Source of the DNA: an uncultured Gemella sp. | GTDB taxonomy: Bacteria; Bacillota; Bacilli; Staphylococcales; Gemellaceae | Assembly: GCF_900766305.1 (NCBI RefSeq) | Contig: NZ_CAAFUZ010000064.1 | Span: 1-64,000, forward strand | Direction: 5' to 3' | Length of the DNA: 64,000 bases | In this document: piece by piece, positions 35,949 through 45,333 of the stretch | Position numbering within the stretch: the stretch's first letter is position 1 | Layout: the number at the start of each line of letters is the position of its first letter | Made by a program: the position numbers and the translations under genes | The notes under the pieces: model-generated | Database searches by the model: none | What the model was told of the DNA's origin: nothing | Seen by the model: the letters and a program-made list of their open reading frames with translations, nothing else

Positions 35949-38900
35949 ATGTATTACAATATGCAAGTACATAGTGCATATGACTTATTGAATAGTACAA
36001 TTAAGTACGAGAGTCTATTTTCAAAACTGGTGAAAGATAATCAAAATTCAGTTGTTATAGTAGATCCAAATATGTACGGTGCTATTAAAGCGTATAAAGC
36101 TTCTAAAAAAGCAGGAGTAAACTTAATTCAAGGTCTAGAAGTTAACTTAGGATACGGTATAGGGCTTTTAAAATTCAATTTACTTTGTAAGACGGAGAAG
36201 ATGTTTTATAAATTATTAGAGATTTCAACGAAGTTTATGAACGGAGAAGAGTGGACTGTTGAAGATTTTTCTAATGACATGATCGATTATAGAGAAGACT
36301 TTGTCTTGATTGTTGTTGATGAACTTAGGGATAGCATGGAATTTTCTTATTTAAAAAATTTACTAAGTAAGTATGATTTTTATTTCGGTTTTAATGAGAG
36401 TTTCCAGGTTAGTATCTATAGTGATTACGATAATATTGTCTACACAAAACCAAGTTATTATCTAAATAAAGAGCACTATCAGCAAGTCATTGTTAGTCGT
36501 GCTATTCGCGATAACAAGAAGCTTAATATACAGGAACTTACGACTATCTCAGGAGAAGATTTTGTCAGAGAACAAATGGATTTTGAAGAGATTTTAGCTC
36601 TTGGTGATGAAGAATTACACATTATTTTTGAAAAGTCATTTGCCAATCAGAAATTAATAATAGATAGCTGTAAATATGAATTGAATTTTTCGGGATATCA
36701 TTTGCCTAAATATATCTACGGAGAAAAAGAAGAGATATTCGAAAAGTTATCTTCTAAAGAGTACTTGCATTACTTAGTTCAAAAAGGTGTTAAGGAAAAG
36801 TTAGTAGGCAAAGATGTATATCAGTATCAAAAACGTTATAGCTATGAGCTGAAGATTATTGATGAAATGGGCTTCAACGACTATTTCTTAATAGTACATG
36901 ACTTTGTAAAATACGCCAAAGATAATGGGATTTTAGTAGGAGCAGGACGTGGTAGTGCCGCTGGGAGTCTAGTGTGTTATCTACTAGATATAACAGAAGC
37001 GGATCCATTGGAATATAATCTACTGTTTGAAAGATTTTTAAACAAAGAACGTATATCTATGCCTGATATAGATATAGACTTCCAAGATACTAGACGTGAT
37101 GAAGTTATAAAATATGTAGAAGAAAAATACGGCTCGGATAAAGTTGCACAGATTATTACTTTCACAACATTCCAATCGAAAAGTGCTGCTAGAGAAGCGG
37201 CAAGAATACTGCAATTTGATGAGCAGACATTGAAATTTATTAGTAGTAATATTAGTTCTACTAGAACTTTAAAAGAGTGCTATGAAATTTCAGAAGCTCT
37301 TAGAAGTTTTATTAATCAGAGTAATATTAATAAACGTTGGTTCAGTATAGCGCTTAGTTTAGAGAATTTACCGAAGAATCCATCTGTTCACGCAGCAGGG
37401 ATAGTAATAAGTGATGATAAGCCACTTGTTAACTATGCGCCTTTAGCTGAATCGAATATGACGAAGTACTTAACGCAGTGGACGATGGATGATGTAGAGA
37501 GTGTTGGTTTATTGAAAATAGATTTCTTAGGTATTAGATATCTAACGATGGTATCGAGTATTGTCGAAGAAATTAGAAAAGAGAATCCGACATTCGACAT
37601 AACAAAGATAAATTATCAAGATCCGAAAGTCTATGAATTATTTGCAAAAGGTAAGACAGAAGGTATCTTCCAGTTTGAATCAAGTGGGATGAAGGAGAAG
37701 CTAAATCTATTAAAACCTACTGAATTCAACGATATTGTTGCGATGAATGCTCTTTATAGACCGGGGCCAATGGCTCAGATAGAGGTCTATGTACGTAGAA
37801 AAAATAAAGAAGAGCAAGTAGTATACCCACACCCTCATTTAGAAAAAATATTAAAAGATACTTATGGGGTAATAGTCTACCAAGAGCAAATTATGCTAAT
37901 TGCGGTGAACTTTGCTCATATGAGTCTTAATGAAGCGGATAATATGAGAAGAGCGGTAAGTAAGAAGAAAAAAGAAGACCTTGAATATTATGGGCGAATC
38001 TTCATAGAAAAAAGTGTTGCTGCTGGCTATGATATAAAAGTCGCCGAGAAACTTTTTGATCTTATCGTTACCTTTGCGAATTATGGTTTTAACAAGAGTC
38101 ATGCTGTTGTTTATAGTATGTTAGCTTATCGCTTAGCGTATTTAAAAGTTTACTATACTAAGTATTTTATGACAGCTTTATTAAATAACGTAATAAGCAG
38201 TGAGAAGAAGATTAATGAGTATAAACAGGAGCTTATGAATCTAGGAATTAATCTTGTAAAACCTGATGTTAATAGAAGTTTATCAAACTTTAGAGTATTC
38301 AAAAATGATATAGTATTTGCATTAACCGCGATAAAAAATGTTGGTTATAGAAGTGGTTATGAGATAGTTCAAGACAGAATTAATTTTGGACCGTATTTAG
38401 ATATCGATGATTTCTTAAAACGAATGAATAAGAAGGTTGACCATCAGGCCGCAATTTCATTAGTTAAAGCAGGAGCCTTAGATACCTTTGGATATAATAG
38501 AGCTACATTAATGAAAAAGGTAAATGATTATTATTCAGATAATAGGCAGTTTATAAACAATGTACGTGTTGCGTTGTCTGCTGAGAGTGGCCTAACATTA
38601 AAGGTAGAAGAGGTAGAAGATTATTCAATCACAGAAAGAATCCAAATGGAAAAAGAAGTTACTGGGACATACTTCTTAAAACATCCAGTCCAAGTGGAAA
38701 AAGAGAAATACTCGTATTTACCATTGCAGTATGTCGGTGGAGAAGTGAGTGATAGTTATGTGGAGATAATCACTAGAAAAGAAATTCGAACAAAGAATGG
38801 TGATTCTATGGCATTTCTGACCGTTAATGATGGGAAAAATGATTATGATGTCACTGTTTTTCCAAGTGTATTTAAGTACGCTAATGTATTTATAAAAGTA

Positions 38901-39218
38901 GGTGGTTTTGCTGTTATGACCTTGAAAAAACAACTTCGTAATGGCAGAGAGCAATATATCCTAGAAAAAATCGCTAGTTTAAGAAATTATAGAGAGTACT
39001 GCTTAAGTAATATAAAAATTATTTATACAATCATTGATGAAGAGATATTAGAACTTTTAAGAAAATATCAAATCGATAATGGGAAAGCTAAAGTAATAGC
39101 TTTACTTGATAATGATTCTACAAAAGGGAAAACAATAACAATCAATAACGAACAAGAATTTGTTCAGAAATTTTTGGAAGAATTCCCTGGAAAACGCATA
39201 AAAATCTCATATAAATAA
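35949..39218 (+). CDS. dnaE: DNA polymerase III subunit alpha DnaE
   Basis: Replicative polymerase of the C family; in Bacilli it extends primers before PolC takes over. 1,089 residues: an N-terminal PHP domain with degraded metal ligands (MQVHSAYDLLNS), the palm motif MPDIDIDF with catalytic aspartates near residue 370, a thumb and fingers region with GIFQFES and NALYRPGPM, a tandem HhH region and a C-terminal OB fold (about 930-1010). AAAGGAGGAT precedes the ATG. The order dnaE-pfkA-pyk is conserved in Firmicutes. Confidence 0.97.
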   Translation: MYYNMQVHSAYDLLNSTIKYESLFSKLVKDNQNSVVIVDPNMYGAIKAYKASKKAGVNLIQGLEVNLGYGIGLLKFNLLCKTEKMFYKLLEISTKFMNGEEWTVEDFSNDMIDYREDFVLIVVDELRDSMEFSYLKNLLSKYDFYFGFNESFQVSIYSDYDNIVYTKPSYYLNKEHYQQVIVSRAIRDNKKLNIQELTTISGEDFVREQMDFEEILALGDEELHIIFEKSFANQKLIIDSCKYELNFSGYHLPKYIYGEKEEIFEKLSSKEYLHYLVQKGVKEKLVGKDVYQYQKRYSYELKIIDEMGFNDYFLIVHDFVKYAKDNGILVGAGRGSAAGSLVCYLLDITEADPLEYNLLFERFLNKERISMPDIDIDFQDTRRDEVIKYVEEKYGSDKVAQIITFTTFQSKSAAREAARILQFDEQTLKFISSNISSTRTLKECYEISEALRSFINQSNINKRWFSIALSLENLPKNPSVHAAGIVISDDKPLVNYAPLAESNMTKYLTQWTMDDVESVGLLKIDFLGIRYLTMVSSIVEEIRKENPTFDITKINYQDPKVYELFAKGKTEGIFQFESSGMKEKLNLLKPTEFNDIVAMNALYRPGPMAQIEVYVRRKNKEEQVVYPHPHLEKILKDTYGVIVYQEQIMLIAVNFAHMSLNEADNMRRAVSKKKKEDLEYYGRIFIEKSVAAGYDIKVAEKLFDLIVTFANYGFNKSHAVVYSMLAYRLAYLKVYYTKYFMTALLNNVISSEKKINEYKQELMNLGINLVKPDVNRSLSNFRVFKNDIVFALTAIKNVGYRSGYEIVQDRINFGPYLDIDDFLKRMNKKVDHQAAISLVKAGALDTFGYNRATLMKKVNDYYSDNRQFINNVRVALSAESGLTLKVEEVEDYSITERIQMEKEVTGTYFLKHPVQVEKEKYSYLPLQYVGGEVSDSYVEIITRKEIRTKNGDSMAFLTVNDGKNDYDVTVFPSVFKYANVFIKVGGFAVMTLKKQLRNGREQYILEKIASLRNYREYCLSNIKIIYTIIDEEILELLRKYQIDNGKAKVIALLDNDSTKGKTITINNEQEFVQKFLEEFPGKRIKISYK

Positions 39219-39342
39219 AAAAACAAAAATAATCGAACAAAAACAAAACAAAATTCTGTTTTTACTAGAAAAAATCCTAGAAATATGATATTGTTGATAG
39301 GTAAATTTAAAAATAATTAATAATAAATTATGAGGAAGGTAA

Positions 39343-40311
<969 letters not shown>

Positions 40312-40420
40312 CCTTGAAAAACGTTTTCATTCTTAAAAACAACTATTTTTTAGGAAAGTATTTGAAAATTTATTGGAAATAAGTTAAAATAATAAAAGAT
40401 TAAAAATTAAGAGGTATATT

Positions 40421-41860
40421 ATGATACAGAAAAAAACAAAAATTATTTGTACTATTGGACCTAAGTCTGAAGCTAAAGAAACATTAACTCAAATGGTAGA
40501 GTTAGGGATGAACGTTTGTCGTCTTAACTTCTCACACGGTGACTACGCAGAGCACGGTGCAAGAATTCAAACAATCAAAGAAGTTAGAGGAGCTACAGGA
40601 ACTAATTTAGCTATCCTTTTAGATACTAAAGGTCCTGAAATCAGAACTCACAACATGGAAAACGATGCGATCATGTTAGAAACTGGAAAAGACGTTATCG
40701 TTTCTATGACAGAAGTTCTTGGAACAACTGAAAAATTCTCAATTACTTATGGTGAATTAGTACACGACGTTAAAGCTGGAGATACAATCCTACTTGACGA
40801 TGGATTAATCGGATTAACAGTAAACAAAGTAGATGCTGAAGGTGGATTAATCTACACTACTATCCAAAATGGTGGAGTACTTAAAAACAAAAAAGGAGTT
40901 AACGTACCAGGTGTATCTACAAAATTACCAGGTATTACTCCAAAAGATGAAGAGGATATTCGTTTCGGATGTAAACAAGATATCGACTTCGTTGCTGCTT
41001 CATTCGTTCGTACAAAAGAAAACGTACTAGAAGTTAGACGTATTCTTAAAGAAGAAGGATGTGAACACGTTCAAATCATCCCTAAAATCGAATGTCAAGA
41101 AGCTATCGATAACATCGATGAAATTATCTCAGTATCTGATGGTATTATGATCGCTCGTGGAGACCTTGGGGTTGAAGTACCAGCTGAAGAAGTACCAATC
41201 ATGCAAAAAGATATCATTGCTAAATGTAACGAAGCTGGTAAATTCGTAATTACAGCTACTCAAATGTTAGACTCAATGCAAAAAAATCCACGTCCAACAC
41301 GTGCCGAAGTATCTGACGTAGCTAACGCAATTTACGATGGAACAGATGCAATCATGTTATCAGGAGAATCTGCAGCGGGTGCTTACCCAATCGAATCAGT
41401 TCGTACTATGGCTACAATCGCTAAACGTACTGAAGAAATGCAAGATTACTCTCGTATCTTAAAAGAACGTTCTAAGAAAGTTGTATCTAAAGATATTACA
41501 AACGCAATTGGGGTATCTGTAGGATACACAGCTCTAAACTTAGACTTACACACAATCGTAACTTACACTGAATTAGGAAAAACAGCTAGATTAATTTCTA
41601 AATACCGTCCAAACGCGTCTATTTTAGCTGTAACTCCAAGTGCTAAAGTTGCTCGTGGATTAAGCTTAGTATGGGGAGTTGATGCTCAAATCTCAGAACA
41701 AGCTAAATCTACAGATGAAATGTTAGTAACAGCAGCAAAAATTGCTAAATCTTCAGGATATGCTAAAGTTGGAGATGCTATCGTAATTACTGGTGGTATC
41801 AACACTTCAGTAAGTAACGCTGGAACTACAAACTTCTTAAAAGTTTCTGTAATCGACTAA
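40421..41860 (+). CDS. pyk: Pyruvate kinase
   Basis: Converts PEP and ADP to pyruvate and ATP. All catalytic motifs are intact: CRLNFSHG at 33-40, [29 protein letters not shown] and TATQMLDSM, with a complete B-domain lid at about 70-170. At 479 residues it has no extra C-terminal PEP-utilising domain, as in many cocci. AAGAGGT precedes the ATG. It is the reference against which the degenerate paralogue at 10258 should be read. Confidence 0.98.
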   Translation: MIQKKTKIICTIGPKSEAKETLTQMVELGMNVCRLNFSHGDYAEHGARIQTIKEVRGATGTNLAILLDTKGPEIRTHNMENDAIMLETGKDVIVSMTEVLGTTEKFSITYGELVHDVKAGDTILLDDGLIGLTVNKVDAEGGLIYTTIQNGGVLKNKKGVNVPGVSTKLPGITPKDEEDIRFGCKQDIDFVAASFVRTKENVLEVRRILKEEGCEHVQIIPKIECQEAIDNIDEIISVSDGIMIARGDLGVEVPAEEVPIMQKDIIAKCNEAGKFVITATQMLDSMQKNPRPTRAEVSDVANAIYDGTDAIMLSGESAAGAYPIESVRTMATIAKRTEEMQDYSRILKERSKKVVSKDITNAIGVSVGYTALNLDLHTIVTYTELGKTARLISKYRPNASILAVTPSAKVARGLSLVWGVDAQISEQAKSTDEMLVTAAKIAKSSGYAKVGDAIVITGGINTSVSNAGTTNFLKVSVID

Positions 41861-41867
41861 TATAAAA

Positions 41868-41908
41868 TTAAAGAAGAAGTAGGAGGAAATCCTATTTCTT
41901 CTTTTTAT
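41868..41908 (+). terminator. Terminator of pyk
   Basis: A 15-bp stem AAAGAAGAAGTAGGA / TCCTATTTCTTCTTT with one wobble, a 5-nt loop and a T-rich tail. A second, weaker hairpin (AAAAGTGG / CCGCTTTT) lies at 41959-41986. Confidence 0.92.
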
Positions 41909-42640
41909 ATATATTTCTTTGTAATTTCAAAAATATAAGAAAATATAAAGTAAAAACAAAAAGTGGCCCGTAATGGACCGCTTTTCGTTATATGAACACA
42001 AAATAAAATTTAGGGTAAATTGTTATTTTGTAGTATTGATCGGAATTTCTTCCGACATTAAATTAAAAGTTTATTGTTAAATAAATTTAACAATCAAAAG
42101 GAAATATATGACTATAGTATTATAGTCGTTAAAATGGAAGCTGAAAGAGTCTTCCGCAGTTTTAAGAACAACCAAATTGATTGTATGAGATATATAGATA
42201 TATCTCCATTACCTATTAACTCATGTAATAATACCACATATTGTTTTGGAAAATGGTTAACTCTTGAAATATTGGTTAATTTATTTAATTTGAATTATTC
42301 CCACAATATAGATACTTCAGTAATAATTAATATCAAATGCAACAAATAGTATAATTGAAAAGAAATTAAATAATATTAATTATACCAAAATATTTTAATG
42401 ATAAAATTATCTTATTAACTGTTTATATTTTTATTTTATCATATTGTAAGCGTTCGTCAAGGATGTAAATATTAAGTTGAAATAATATATTCTTATTCTT
42501 TTATATGTATATACATTTTAAAAAGCTGAAATTTAAAGAATAAATAAAAATATGTAGTATATGCAAACTAACAAATAATGGTATTTACAAAATAATAAAA
42601 TTATAAAATTTATAAGTTGGAATATGATAAAAAATAAGGA
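41909..42640. other. Long AT-rich stretch without a supported gene
   Basis: Holds a backup hairpin after pyk, a hairpin TCGGAA / TTCCGA near 42043, and a TTG-initiated frame (42074-42349) with Asn/Ile/Cys-rich sequence that lacks a ribosome binding site and homology. An 18-bp palindrome GAGATATAT / ATATATCTC sits at 42187-42206. It looks like decayed or non-coding sequence. Confidence 0.45.
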
Positions 42641-42641
42641 A

Positions 42642-42692
42642 GAGGAGAGACTAGAAGCATAAATTTAAGAACTCAGTTTCTGGTCTCTCCTC
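42642..42692 (-). terminator. Strong hairpin downstream of D-lactate dehydrogenase
   Basis: GAGGAGAGACTAGAA / TTCTGGTCTCTCCTC, 15 bp with one wobble and a loop of about 21 nt; a T-rich run follows on the minus strand after a CC interruption. It probably ends the ldhD transcript about 85 bp after the stop. Confidence 0.7.
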
Positions 42693-42774
42693 GTATAGAG
42701 AGTGGTATGTTTAAATATTACAAAATCAATTTAGATTCGTGTTATAGGATCTGCAGTGATTTTTAATTTCTATA

Positions 42775-43773
42775 TTATCTATTAACAATATTAGGAGAAT
42801 CTCCAGTAGTTATTACTTCTACTGCAGCATTTAAAGCTCCTTCTACAAGGTTTTTAACTGCTGTTTCAGTGTAGAAGGCAGTGTGTGGTGTGTAGACGAT
42901 ATCATCTCTGTCAATTAATTCCTGCATTAATTTGTCGTCAAACTTTTTATTAGAGAAGTCTTTTGGAACATAATTTCCTTCATTTTCGTATACATCAAGA
43001 CTAGCTCCTAATAATTTTCCGCTGTCTAAAGCACGAATAACAGCTTTAGTATCAACTAGAATACCACGAGCAGCGTTAGCGAAGATAGATCCATCTTTCA
43101 TTTTACTAAAGAATTCGTCATTTACCATATGTGTGTATTCTTTTGTAGCTGGAACGTGAAGTGTCACAACGTCAGATTGAGCTAATAATTCATCGATAGT
43201 ATCAACATACGTTAATACTTCACGAGCTGCATCAGAAGGGTATAAGTCATAACCAATAACTTTACAACCTAATCCTTTGAATAAAGTTGCTGCTTGACGT
43301 CCAATGTTCCCTGTTCCAAGGACACCTACAGTAAGAGTTTGTAGCTCTCTAGAAATAATATTTTTATTCCATGTGAAATCATGTTTTTCAACGTTATTTA
43401 AAATTTTTCTAATATTTCTGCTTATGTATAAAACAGTTGTCACAACGTGCTCTGCAATTGCATTAGGTGAGTATCGTGGAACGTTTGTCATACTAATTCC
43501 TAACTCACGCATGTATTTAATATCGTAAATATCAAATCCAGCCATTCTGTTTGCGATAACTTTTACACCTTGCTCTTTAGCGTAATCATAAACTTCTTTT
43601 GCGAATGGTCTATTTTGGAACATTACTGCCCCTTGTTTTCCTTCTAATAGGTGTTTTGTTTCTGCTTGAAGCTCCCCTTCGTGTAGATCAACTTCCACCT
43701 CTGGATGTTCTTTTAACCATGCGTCAACAAATGGTCTTTCATCTTCTCTCAAGTTAAATAGTGCTAATTTCAT
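42775..43773 (-). CDS. ldhD: D-lactate dehydrogenase
   Basis: Reduces pyruvate to D-lactate with NADH, regenerating NAD in fermentation. A 2-hydroxyacid dehydrogenase of 332 residues with the NAD-binding GVLGTGNIGRQAA, the catalytic Arg region NAARGILVD, the Glu region DVYENEG and His in TPHTAFYTE. AAAGGAGA precedes the ATG. A cre-like site about 130 bp upstream suggests CcpA control. It is the only lactate dehydrogenase in the window. Confidence 0.95.
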   Translation of the reverse strand: MKLALFNLREDERPFVDAWLKEHPEVEVDLHEGELQAETKHLLEGKQGAVMFQNRPFAKEVYDYAKEQGVKVIANRMAGFDIYDIKYMRELGISMTNVPRYSPNAIAEHVVTTVLYISRNIRKILNNVEKHDFTWNKNIISRELQTLTVGVLGTGNIGRQAATLFKGLGCKVIGYDLYPSDAAREVLTYVDTIDELLAQSDVVTLHVPATKEYTHMVNDEFFSKMKDGSIFANAARGILVDTKAVIRALDSGKLLGASLDVYENEGNYVPKDFSNKKFDDKLMQELIDRDDIVYTPHTAFYTETAVKNLVEGALNAAVEVITTGDSPNIVNR

Positions 43774-43902
43774 AATAAATCTCCTTTTAATTTTTTTATA
43801 TTTTAGCTGAATATTAGATTAGAATATTGTATTAAATTAAAAATTAAGAGTATCTAGTATTTAGCTAAAATATAAAGTTAAGGGAAATATACAGCTCAAA
43901 AA

Positions 43903-43916
43903 AGATAACGTTTACA
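43903..43916 (-). promoter_or_regulatory. cre-like CcpA site upstream of ldhD
   Basis: On the minus strand TGTAAACGTTATCT matches 13 of 14 positions of TGWAANCGNTNWCA; only the last base differs. It lies in the promoter region of ldhD, suiting catabolite control of fermentation. Confidence 0.6.
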
Positions 43917-44191
43917 TTTTTTATTTTAACAGAATAGCAAATTTTGTCAACAGCAATAGAAATATGATACAGAAAATATATTAAATAATAATAATCAGCT
44001 GTTTAAAACTAGATAGTCAAAATAATATGAAAATATTGAATGAAAAGTTGATTGATAAAGATTGTAGTTTTGAAAAAGAACATTAAATTAATAATTATAG
44101 AAATAAATATTATTATATTTATTAAAAATACGATTATAAAAATATTTTAATTTGTAGTACAGTTAACAGGGTGTGTTAAACAAATTATAAT

Positions 44192-44219
44192 AACTATTTA
44201 GAAATTTTTCTAAATAGTT
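44192..44219 (+). promoter_or_regulatory. Operator O1 of the sdpRI promoter
   Basis: A perfect inverted repeat with half-sites CTATTTAGA and TCTAAATAG and a 6-bp spacer, extended to 13-bp arms. It ends one base before the -35 box. The same half-sites and spacer length recur in O2. Confidence 0.8.
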
Positions 44220-44220
44220 A

Positions 44221-44249
44221 TTGACTTAAATATAAAGTAGAGTTATAAT
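44221..44249 (+). promoter_or_regulatory. Sigma-A promoter of sdpRI
   Basis: -35 TTGACT and -10 TATAAT with exactly 17 bp between them. It is framed by the two operators, so a bound dimer on either side would block RNA polymerase. Confidence 0.85.
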
Positions 44250-44274
44250 CTATTTAGAAAGATATCTAAATAGA
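44249..44274 (+). promoter_or_regulatory. Operator O2 of the sdpRI promoter
   Basis: CTATTTAGA, six bases, TCTAAATAG, beginning at the last base of the -10 box and covering the start of transcription. Identical half-sites to O1; probably bound by the ArsR-type regulator encoded next. Confidence 0.8.
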
Positions 44275-44312
44275 ATTGCAATTCAAATCTTTAAAGGGGT
44301 GATAAAAATGGG

Positions 44313-44585
44313 ATGAGTGAAACTTTAAAAGCGATATCTGATCCAGTAAGAAGAAATATACTAGAAATGTTGAAAGAAGATAAGAAAAGCGCTGGAGAAT
44401 TAGCTTCGGAATTTAATCTATCTGGTGCTACTGTATCGTATCATCTAACACAATTAAAAAAAGCAGGTTTAATATTAGAATCTAGACATAAGAATTTCAT
44501 ATACTATGAATTAAACTCCAGTGTATTCGAGGAAGTTCTGGTTTGGATCTATGGTTTAGGAGGAAAAGACAATGAGAGTAGATAA
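44313..44585 (+). CDS. sdpR: ArsR-family autorepressor, SdpR-like
   Basis: 90-residue winged helix: LKAISDPVRRNILEML, recognition helix LSGATVSYHLTQLKKAGLI, wing SRHKNFIYYELN. No metal-binding cysteines are present, as expected for SdpR rather than ArsR or CadC. In B. subtilis SdpR represses its own operon until SdpI captures it at the membrane when the SdpC toxin is present. AAGGGGTGAT lies upstream of the ATG. The gene overlaps sdpI by 14 bp. Confidence 0.88.
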   Translation: MSETLKAISDPVRRNILEMLKEDKKSAGELASEFNLSGATVSYHLTQLKKAGLILESRHKNFIYYELNSSVFEEVLVWIYGLGGKDNESR

Positions 44586-45192
44586 AAAAAGTTTGTTTCT
44601 AAGTGTTGCTATTTGTTTATTGCCGATATTAATAGGAGTTTATTATTATGATGCATTACCTGAACAAATAGCTGTGCACTTCAATGTTAGCGGAGAGCCG
44701 GATAATTTTGTAAGTAGAACTCGTGCGATTATCGAACTTCCTATATTCTTTGCTATAGTTCAGGTCATAATTTCGCTAGTAGTTGATTTTGATAAAACTC
44801 CGAAAAAAGGTGCGCTAATAGCTAAGGGAATTATACCTTTGATAAGTGTTCTAGTTCAAGGTGGCATAGTAGCATATGCTTTAGATAATAATTTCAATGT
44901 ACCACAATTAACAGTGTTTGTTATCGGAATAGTGCTTATTATACTTGGTAACTATCTTCCTAAAAAAGAGTTTTGGGGAAAATACAATTTTAATCTTTTT
45001 GGTTTAGAAAAAGGTGTTAATGAACAAAAAGTAGTTAGAGCTTACGCGTTGTATATGACTTTTAGTGGAGTTGTTATATTCATCAGTGGATTCTTTAGTT
45101 CAACAGTAGCGCTAGTTTTAATAGTTGTTATTGCGATTTTCTCTACAGTTTTACCTTTTTACTTGGTTAATAAATATAAAAGTAGTAATTAA
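44572..45192 (+). CDS. sdpI: SdpI-family membrane immunity protein
   Basis: 206 residues with six predicted membrane helices; the N-terminal DUF1648 region (YYDALPEQIAVHFNVSGEPDNF) and C-terminal SdpI domain are clear. In Bacillus it protects against the SdpC killing factor and signals to SdpR. No sdpA, sdpB or sdpC gene lies within this window, so it may be an orphan immunity and sensing unit against neighbours. AGGAGG sits inside the end of sdpR, so translation is coupled. Confidence 0.88.
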   Translation: MRVDKKSLFLSVAICLLPILIGVYYYDALPEQIAVHFNVSGEPDNFVSRTRAIIELPIFFAIVQVIISLVVDFDKTPKKGALIAKGIIPLISVLVQGGIVAYALDNNFNVPQLTVFVIGIVLIILGNYLPKKEFWGKYNFNLFGLEKGVNEQKVVRAYALYMTFSGVVIFISGFFSSTVALVLIVVIAIFSTVLPFYLVNKYKSSN

Positions 45193-45200
45193 ATAAATGT

Positions 45201-45264
45201 TATAGCATACACGTATCCTTAGAAGAGAGTATTCTTTTAATAGGGATATGTTGTATGCTATAAT
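45201..45264 (+). promoter_or_regulatory. Large palindrome overlapping the ABC transporter promoter
   Basis: TATAGCATAC (45201-45210) and GTATGCTATA (45253-45262) are perfect complements; inner arms CGTATCC / GGGATATG and AAGA / TTCTT continue the pairing. The right arm contains the -10 element TATAAT (45259-45264). It may both terminate sdpI and serve as operator for the next gene. Confidence 0.55.
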
Positions 45265-45333
45265 TACATACACGAGAAGTTTTATGTAAAGAAAAGTTTA
45301 AGTTTGTCTAATAATAAATTAGGAGGACATAGA

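Noticed and set aside
35949-36400. Apparent loss of function in the DnaE PHP domain
   Set aside because: Degraded PHP metal ligands also occur in Bacillus DnaE, so this is normal for the group and not a sign of a broken gene.
40316-40329. cre-like GAAAAACGTTTTCA between pfkA and pyk
   Set aside because: Only about 12 of 14 positions fit and the mismatches fall in the conserved outer bases; kept as a remark, not as a feature.
42074-42349. ORF of 91 codons between pyk and ldhD
   Set aside because: TTG start without a ribosome binding site, Asn/Ile-rich AT-driven composition, an internal palindrome and no recognisable family.
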